Assembly (NCBI GenBank): GCA_958418815.1
Contig: CATZGB010000072.1
Coordinates: 1 to 6,029, forward strand
Source: an uncultured Bacteroidales bacterium
GTDB lineage: Bacteria; Bacteroidota; Bacteroidia; Bacteroidales; Muribaculaceae
DNA: 6,029 nucleotides
Direction: 5' to 3'
Shown: positions 1 through 6,029 of the stretch, in pieces
How the letters are laid out: each line of letters opens with the position of its first letter
Numbering within the stretch: position 1 is the stretch's first letter
Translations under genes and position numbers: made by a program
Notes under the pieces: model-generated
Told to the model about the DNA's origin: nothing
The model's database searches: none
What the model saw: the letters and a program-made list of their open reading frames with translations, nothing else

Positions 1-54
1 AAAGTTCGCAACCAAAAACGCTTTGATAAAGTCGGCCTATTTCGGACGGATACC
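1..54 (+). repeat. Left copy of a perfect 54-bp inverted repeat
   Basis: Bases 1-54 are the exact reverse complement of 5975-6028, with no mismatch; identity stops at base 55. The inner end reads GGATACC in both copies. Inside the repeat, CTTTGATAAAG is a small imperfect palindrome (arms CTTT/AAAG). The copy ends 8 bp before the -33 element of the promoter, so it lies in the upstream intergenic space. A match of this length cannot be chance. It may be a dispersed intergenic repeat, and its position at the very edge suggests it also ended the assembly here. No transposase or recombinase gene is present to explain it. Confidence 0.95.
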
Positions 55-62
55 CTCTTTCG

Positions 63-94
63 TTTGGCGGGTCGGGGAAATTTTCGTAACTTTG
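63..94 (+). promoter_or_regulatory. Bacteroidota-type promoter for the three-gene operon
   Basis: TTTG at 63-66 and TAACTTTG at 87-94 match the Bacteroidota housekeeping consensus (-33 TTTG, -7 TAnnTTTG) exactly, with a 20-bp spacer. Transcription would start around 99-102, leaving an untranslated leader of about 15-18 bases before the ATG at 117. Such a short leader leaves no room for an attenuator or riboswitch. The assignment rests on consensus matching only; the start site is inferred. Confidence 0.8.
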
Positions 95-116
95 TGGCCA
101 TATTTCATCCATTTCA

Positions 117-1736
<1,620 letters not shown>

Positions 1737-1787
1737 CCGCGGCCATATATCTCAGTCAGATACCTTAAACTCTAAAAGTCACCCGAT

Positions 1788-2081
1788 ATGGTAAAGCATA
1801 TAGTGATGTTCAAACTCTCGGGCACACCCGCCGAAAGGCTTGAGGTGGCCTCGGCCTTTCGTGACGCGCTGCTCCGTCTCCCCGGCGAAATCGACGTGCT
1901 GGAGTCGATGGAGGTTGGTCTCAACCAGAATCCCGCCGAGGAGTGGGATGTGGTGCTGACCGCCGTTGTCCCCACCATGGCCGACGTGGAGGTCTACGCC
2001 AAGCACCCCGCCCATGTCGCCGCCGCCTCGCTGCTGGCGGGACACAAGGAGGCGCGAGGTTGCGTCGACTACGAATTTTAA
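1788..2081 (+). CDS. Dabb (stress-responsive alpha/beta-barrel) domain protein
   Basis: This 97-residue protein fills one Dabb domain, a ferredoxin-like fold that forms dimeric barrels. The first strand is the hallmark MVKHIVMFKL (1-10). A helix rich in charged residues follows (about 14-32), then the strand around ESMEVGLNQNP, the strand WDVVLTAVVP, the conserved AKHPAHVAAA segment (71-80) and the closing strand CVDYEF at the C-terminus. It has no signal peptide or membrane segment, so it should be cytosolic. Dabb proteins include plant stress proteins, small bacterial proteins of unknown role and a few polyketide cyclases; no particular reaction can be assigned here. It starts 51 bp after the ABC-F stop and ends 33 bp before purL, so it is probably co-transcribed with both. 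The start is set by the conserved first strand; the upstream region is A-rich but has no Shine-Dalgarno sequence. Confidence 0.9.
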   Translation: MVKHIVMFKLSGTPAERLEVASAFRDALLRLPGEIDVLESMEVGLNQNPAEEWDVVLTAVVPTMADVEVYAKHPAHVAAASLLAGHKEARGCVDYEF

Positions 2082-2114
2082 GACCATTCAGAAACATTCT
2101 ACAATAAGCTAAAT

Positions 2115-5100
2115 ATGGTTCAATTCTTCAAGAAGGGTCAGACAACCTTCTTCGCCGTCGAGACCGACCACAAGCTCTCCCCGGCGGAATCAGAGAAACT
2201 TGCGTGGGCGTTCTCAGGGGCCAAGGCCCTTTCGGCCACCTCAGTTAAAGGCCGTTTCGTGGGCCCGCGCCGCGAGATGATCACCCCCTGGAGCACCAAT
2301 GCCGTCGAGATCACCCAGAACATGGGGCTTTCGGGCATCTCCCGCATCGAGCAGTTCGAGCGTGTCGCCGAGGGGGAGGAGCCGGTGTATGACCGCATGC
2401 TCTCGCGCCTCTACGACGGCCTCAACTCCAAGGTGTTTGCCGTCGACCGCAAGCCTGACCCTATTGTGAGAATCGATGACATACATGAATACAACCTGCG
2501 CGAAGGTCTCGCCCTCAGCCCCGACGAAGAGGCTTACCTCGAGTCGCTCGCTTCGAAGCTCGGCCGTCCGCTGACCGATTCAGAGGTGTTCGGATTTTCC
2601 CAGGTCAACTCCGAGCATTGCCGCCACAAGATTTTCAACGGCACATTCGTGATTGACGGCCAGGAGAAGCCTATGTCGCTTTTCAAGCTCATCAAGAAGA
2701 CCTCACAGGAGAACCCCAACGGCCTGGTGTCGGCCTACAAAGACAATGTGGCCTTCCTCGAGGGCCCCAAGGTCGACCAGTTCTATCCGGTCAATCCCGA
2801 CCGCCCCGACTATTTCGAGGTGAAGGATGTGAAGACCGTCATCTCGCTCAAGGCCGAGACCCACAACTTCCCGACGACTGTCGAGCCGTTCAACGGGGCC
2901 GCCACCGGCACCGGCGGTGAGATCCGCGACCGTCTTGGCGGCGGAAAGGCCTCGCTGCCTATCGCCGGAACCGCAGTCTATATGACCTCTTACCCGCGCC
3001 TCAGCCCCGAACACCGCTGGGAGCTGATGATGAATCCCCGCGTATGGCTCTACCAGACCCCGGCTGAGATTCTCATCAAGGCTTCAAACGGAGCGTCTGA
3101 CTTCGGCAACAAGTTCGGCCAGCCCCTGATCTGTGGCTCTCTGCTGACTTTCGAGCATGAGGAGAACGACCGCAAGTATGCCTACGACAAGGTCATCATG
3201 CTTGCCGGAGGTGTGGGCTACGCAGCCAAGAAGGATGCCATCAAGGGCACACCCGTGGCCGGTGAGAAGGTCGTGGTGATGGGTGGTGACAACTACCGTA
3301 TCGGCATGGGAGGCGGCGCTGTCTCCTCTGTCGAGACCGGCCAGTATGACAACTCCATCGAGCTTAACGCCGTGCAGCGCGCCAACCCCGAGATGCAGAA
3401 GCGCGTTGCCAACGTCATCCGCGCCCTCGCCGAGAGCGACTCCAATCCCGTCGTGTCAATCCATGACCACGGTGCCGGCGGTCATCTCAACGCCCTCTCC
3501 GAGCTTGTCGAGGCCACCGGCGGCCGCATCGACATCGATGCCCTCCCTGTCGGCGACCCGACCCTTTCGGCCAAGGAGATTGTCGGCAACGAGAGCCAGG
3601 AGCGTATGGGCCTCGTCATCAAGGCCGAGGACATCCCCTATGTGGAGCGTGTCGCCCAGCGCGAGCGTGCCCCGATGTATGTTGTCGGCGAGACCACCGG
3701 CGACGACCGTTTCGTCTTCTCCGACAGCAAGGGGGTGAAGCCCATCGACCTGGAGATGGCCGACATGTTTGGCAACTCCCCCAAGACCGTGATGACCGAC
3801 TCCACCGTCGACATGGTCTACCAGGAGCCTGAGTATGACGAGGCCAACCTCCTCCAGTATGTCGAGGATGTGCTGTCGCTCGAGGCTGTGGCCTGCAAAG
3901 ACTGGCTGACCAACAAGGTTGACCGCTCGGTGACCGGCAAGGTCGCCCGCCAGCAGTGTCAGGGCGAGCTGCAGCTGCCCCTGAGCGACTGCGGCGTGGT
4001 AGCCCTCGACTACACCGGCAAGTCGGGTATCGCGACATCTATCGGCCATGCGCCCCAGGTGGCCCTGGCCGACTCCGCCAAAGGCTCGGTGATGGCTGTC
4101 GCCGAGGCGCTGACCAACATCGTTGGTGCCCAGCTCGACAAGGGGCTGAAGAGTGTCTCGCTCTCGGCCAACTGGATGTGGCCCTGCAAGAACGCCGGAG
4201 AGGATGCCGCCCTTTACAAGGCTGTGGAGGCATGCTCTGACTTCGCCTGCGCCCTCGGCATCAACATCCCCACCGGAAAGGACTCCCTGTCGATGACCCA
4301 GAAATATGGCGAGGACAAGGTGTTTGCCCCCGGCACCGTCATCATATCAGCCGCCGGCCAGACCGGCGATGTGCGCCGCACAGTGAGCCCGGTGCTGAAA
4401 AACAAAAAGAACACTCTGCTCTATTATATCGACTTCTCCTCCGACGCGCTGCGTCTTGGCGGCTCGGCGTTTGCCCAGGCCCTCAACCGCATCGGTTCGG
4501 ACGCTCCGACGGTGAAAGACCCGGCTCGTTTCGCGGCTGCTTTCGACGCCGTGCAGAAGCTGGTCAAGGGGCGCAAGCTGCTGGCCATGCATGATGTCTC
4601 GGCCGGAGGTCTGGTGACCGCCATGCTCGAGATGCTGTTTGCCAACACCACTGGTGGCCTTGAGTTCACCACTGCCGGATTCCTGCAGAACGGCGAGACC
4701 GACCTTGTCAAGATTCTCTTCGCCGAGAATCCCGCCGTGCTCGTCCAGTTTGAGGAGTCGAAGAAGGACTCTGTGGAGAAGATTCTCACCGATGCCGGTG
4801 TGAAACATTTCCTCGTCGGAAAGCCCTCTGACGAGCGTGTGCTGCTTGTCGAGCATTACGGCGAGGAGCGTCTGCTGGGCATCGACCACCTGCGCGACCG
4901 CTGGTTTGAGCCTTCCTACCTGCTCGACCGTATCCAGAGCGGCACGGATTGCGCCGCCCTCCGCTTCGAGAACTACAAGAAGCAGCCTCTGCGCTACGCG
5001 ATTCCCGCAGCCTTTGACGGTTCGCTCGCTTCGCGCGGTCTGGCTTACCGCCGCGACGGCAAGACAGGGGTGCGCGCCGCCATCATCCGTGAGAAGGGTG

Positions 5101-5822
5101 TCAATGGCGACCGCGAGATGGCTTACTCGCTTTATCTCGCCGGTTTCGACGTGAAGGATGTGCATATGACCGACCTCATGAGTGGCCGCGAGACCCTCGA
5201 GGATGTCAACATGATAGTGTTCTGCGGCGGATTCTCCAACTCCGACGTGCTTGGCTCGGCCAAGGGCTGGGCTTCGGGATTCCTTTGGAATGACACCGCA
5301 AAGGCTACCCTCAAGAAGTTCTATGACCGCGAGGACACCCTTTCGCTGGGTATCTGCAACGGTTGCCAGCTGATGGTCGAGCTTGGCCTGATTCCTTCGG
5401 CAGGCAAGGGTCGCCCGACGATGGAGCACAATGTCAGTCACAAGTTTGAGTCGCAGTTCCTCGGCCTGACCATCCCGAAGAACAATTCGGTGATGCTCGG
5501 CTCGCTCTCAGGCATGAAGCTGGGTATCTGGGTGGCCCACGGCGAGGGTCGTTTCAACCTCCCCGGTTCGCTGAAGGATTACAATATCGCGGCGAAATAC
5601 AACTACTCCGCATATCCTGCCAATCCCAATGGCAGCCGTGGTGCCGTGGCCGCGATAGCTTCGCCTGATGGTCGCCACCTGGCTATGATGCCTCACCTCG
5701 AGAGGGCTATCTTCCCCTGGCAGTGTGGGTTCTATCCTTACAATCGCCGCAACAATGAGGTGACTCCCTGGATTGACGCGTTTGTCAATGCCCGTAAGTG
5801 GGTCGAGGAGAAGATTCGCTGA
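2115..5822 (+). CDS. purL: Phosphoribosylformylglycinamidine synthase, single-chain (FGAM synthase)
   Basis: PurL converts FGAR, ATP and glutamine into FGAM, ADP, phosphate and glutamate, the fourth step of de novo purine synthesis, in the cytosol. At 1235 residues it is the large fused form (E. coli is 1295), not the separate PurS/PurL/PurQ system. In order: a PurS-like N-terminal domain (about 1-145, with GPRREMITPWSTNAVEITQN at 50-69); the linker domain with QVNSEHCRHKIFNG (163-176); the first synthase half with AETHNFPT (247-254), GGEIRD (267-272), GMGGGAVSS (397-405), DHGAGG (451-456) and NESQERM (492-498); a second, pseudo-symmetric half with GKDSLSM (721-727) and HDVSAGGL (826-833); and a class I glutaminase domain (about 985-1235). 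Its catalytic triad is visible: C1081 in GICNGCQ, H1194 and E1196 in MMPHLER. The motif usually written HNHPT reads HNFPT, which I believe is usual in Bacteroidales. All domains are intact. No purine riboswitch or separate promoter is visible upstream; transcription probably comes from the promoter before the ABC-F gene. Confidence 0.98.
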   Translation: MVQFFKKGQTTFFAVETDHKLSPAESEKLAWAFSGAKALSATSVKGRFVGPRREMITPWSTNAVEITQNMGLSGISRIEQFERVAEGEEPVYDRMLSRLYDGLNSKVFAVDRKPDPIVRIDDIHEYNLREGLALSPDEEAYLESLASKLGRPLTDSEVFGFSQVNSEHCRHKIFNGTFVIDGQEKPMSLFKLIKKTSQENPNGLVSAYKDNVAFLEGPKVDQFYPVNPDRPDYFEVKDVKTVISLKAETHNFPTTVEPFNGAATGTGGEIRDRLGGGKASLPIAGTAVYMTSYPRLSPEHRWELMMNPRVWLYQTPAEILIKASNGASDFGNKFGQPLICGSLLTFEHEENDRKYAYDKVIMLAGGVGYAAKKDAIKGTPVAGEKVVVMGGDNYRIGMGGGAVSSVETGQYDNSIELNAVQRANPEMQKRVANVIRALAESDSNPVVSIHDHGAGGHLNALSELVEATGGRIDIDALPVGDPTLSAKEIVGNESQERMGLVIKAEDIPYVERVAQRERAPMYVVGETTGDDRFVFSDSKGVKPIDLEMADMFGNSPKTVMTDSTVDMVYQEPEYDEANLLQYVEDVLSLEAVACKDWLTNKVDRSVTGKVARQQCQGELQLPLSDCGVVALDYTGKSGIATSIGHAPQVALADSAKGSVMAVAEALTNIVGAQLDKGLKSVSLSANWMWPCKNAGEDAALYKAVEACSDFACALGINIPTGKDSLSMTQKYGEDKVFAPGTVIISAAGQTGDVRRTVSPVLKNKKNTLLYYIDFSSDALRLGGSAFAQALNRIGSDAPTVKDPARFAAAFDAVQKLVKGRKLLAMHDVSAGGLVTAMLEMLFANTTGGLEFTTAGFLQNGETDLVKILFAENPAVLVQFEESKKDSVEKILTDAGVKHFLVGKPSDERVLLVEHYGEERLLGIDHLRDRWFEPSYLLDRIQSGTDCAALRFENYKKQPLRYAIPAAFDGSLASRGLAYRRDGKTGVRAAIIREKGVNGDREMAYSLYLAGFDVKDVHMTDLMSGRETLEDVNMIVFCGGFSNSDVLGSAKGWASGFLWNDTAKATLKKFYDREDTLSLGICNGCQLMVELGLIPSAGKGRPTMEHNVSHKFESQFLGLTIPKNNSVMLGSLSGMKLGIWVAHGEGRFNLPGSLKDYNIAAKYNYSAYPANPNGSRGAVAAIASPDGRHLAMMPHLERAIFPWQCGFYPYNRRNNEVTPWIDAFVNARKWVEEKIR

Positions 5823-5839
5823 TTCTTTTGTGGATTTGT

Positions 5840-5868
5840 CAGAGGGGAGCTGATTGGTTTCTCCTCTG
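5840..5868 (+). other. First 3' hairpin after purL, without a T-tract
   Basis: CAGAGGGGAG (5840-5849) can pair with TTCTCCTCTG (5859-5868) over 10 base pairs, two of them G-U, around a 9-base loop. It lies 17 bases after the purL stop. No T-run follows, so it is unlikely to terminate by itself. It may protect the 3' end of the message or assist the terminator just downstream. The pairing is visible; the role is inferred. Confidence 0.55.
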
Positions 5869-5881
5869 GACTGTATAAGGG

Positions 5882-5941
5882 TCGCTTCGCGATGTTTTGC
5901 CGGGAATTGTTTTCCGGTGGAAGTCGCGAGGCGATTTTTTT
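5882..5941 (+). terminator. Strong intrinsic (rho-independent) terminator of the purL operon
   Basis: The outer stem TCGCTTCGCGA (5882-5892) pairs with TCGCGAGGCGA (5924-5934) over 11 base pairs with one G-U. Stacked inside it, CCGGGAA (5900-5906) pairs with TTTCCGG (5911-5917) around a TTGT loop. Seven Ts (5935-5941) follow at once, and a pyrimidine-rich stretch (T-runs broken by single Cs) continues to 5953. This is a textbook terminator for plus-strand transcription. There is no long A-run on the 5' side, so it does not look bidirectional. Confidence 0.9.
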
Positions 5942-5974
5942 CTTTTCTTTTTTGGTTATTGGATTCCTGTTTTT

Positions 5975-6028
5975 GGTATCCGTCCGAAATAGGCCGACTT
6001 TATCAAAGCGTTTTTGGTTGCGAACTTT
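5975..6028 (-). repeat. Right copy of the perfect 54-bp inverted repeat
   Basis: This is the exact reverse complement of bases 1-54, beginning 21 bases after the pyrimidine tract that follows the terminator and ending one base before the window edge. The two copies point in opposite directions and enclose the entire transcription unit. The flanking sequence on the inner side differs completely between copies (CTCTTT on the left, AAAAAC on the right in repeat orientation), so the unit of identity is no longer than 54 bp on that side. Its outer limit cannot be seen because the window stops. Confidence 0.95.
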
Positions 6029-6029
6029 G

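Noticed and set aside
1748..1762. Small hairpin TATCT/AGATA between the ABC-F and Dabb genes
   Set aside because: Only five AT-rich base pairs and no T-tract, so it is too weak to be called a terminator.
1737..1787. Possible promoter for the Dabb gene (TACCTTAA at 1761-1768)
   Set aside because: Only a partial match to TAnnTTTG, with no TTTG at the right distance upstream.
3456..4049. Open frame of 197 codons on the minus strand inside purL
   Set aside because: Same cause: a codon-bias shadow of purL with low-complexity, non-domain-like translation and no promoter.
4347..5441. Long open frame (364 codons) on the minus strand inside purL
   Set aside because: It lies antisense to fully conserved PurL sequence, has no recognisable domain, and is expected from the strong GC-ending codon bias of purL.

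Overview
The window looks like chromosomal DNA from a member of the Bacteroidota, most likely a GC-rich gut member of the Bacteroidales (a Muribaculaceae-like genome would fit, but I cannot fix the family). Three things support this. The only convincing promoter is of the Bacteroidota type (TTTG, 20-bp spacer, TAnnTTTG). None of the three genes has a Shine-Dalgarno sequence. The proteins resemble Bacteroidales versions of their families as I remember them.

Layout, all on the plus strand: a 54-bp repeat at the left edge (1-54); a promoter (63-94); a YbiT-type ABC-F ATPase gene (117-1736); a small Dabb-domain gene (1788-2081); purL for the single-chain phosphoribosylformylglycinamidine synthase (2115-5822); a 3' region with two hairpins, the second a strong intrinsic terminator (5840-5868 and 5882-5941); and a second, inverted copy of the 54-bp repeat (5975-6028). 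The gaps between genes are 51 and 33 bp and hold no clear promoter or terminator, so the three genes probably form one operon. There is no gene-free stretch longer than about 210 bp.

The genes are housekeeping in character. PurL carries out the fourth step of de novo purine synthesis, the ABC-F protein probably acts on the ribosome, and the Dabb protein has no assigned reaction. A direct functional link between them is not evident from sequence.

Two observations deserve a second look. First, the ends of the window are perfect 54-bp inverted repeats that closely bracket the transcription unit; they are probably copies of a dispersed intergenic repeat that also set the contig ends. Second, the second ATPase domain of the ABC-F protein has lost its Walker A lysine and its catalytic glutamate, leaving one canonical and one degenerate ATP site. 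I see no sign of a defence system, CRISPR array, prophage or transposase.
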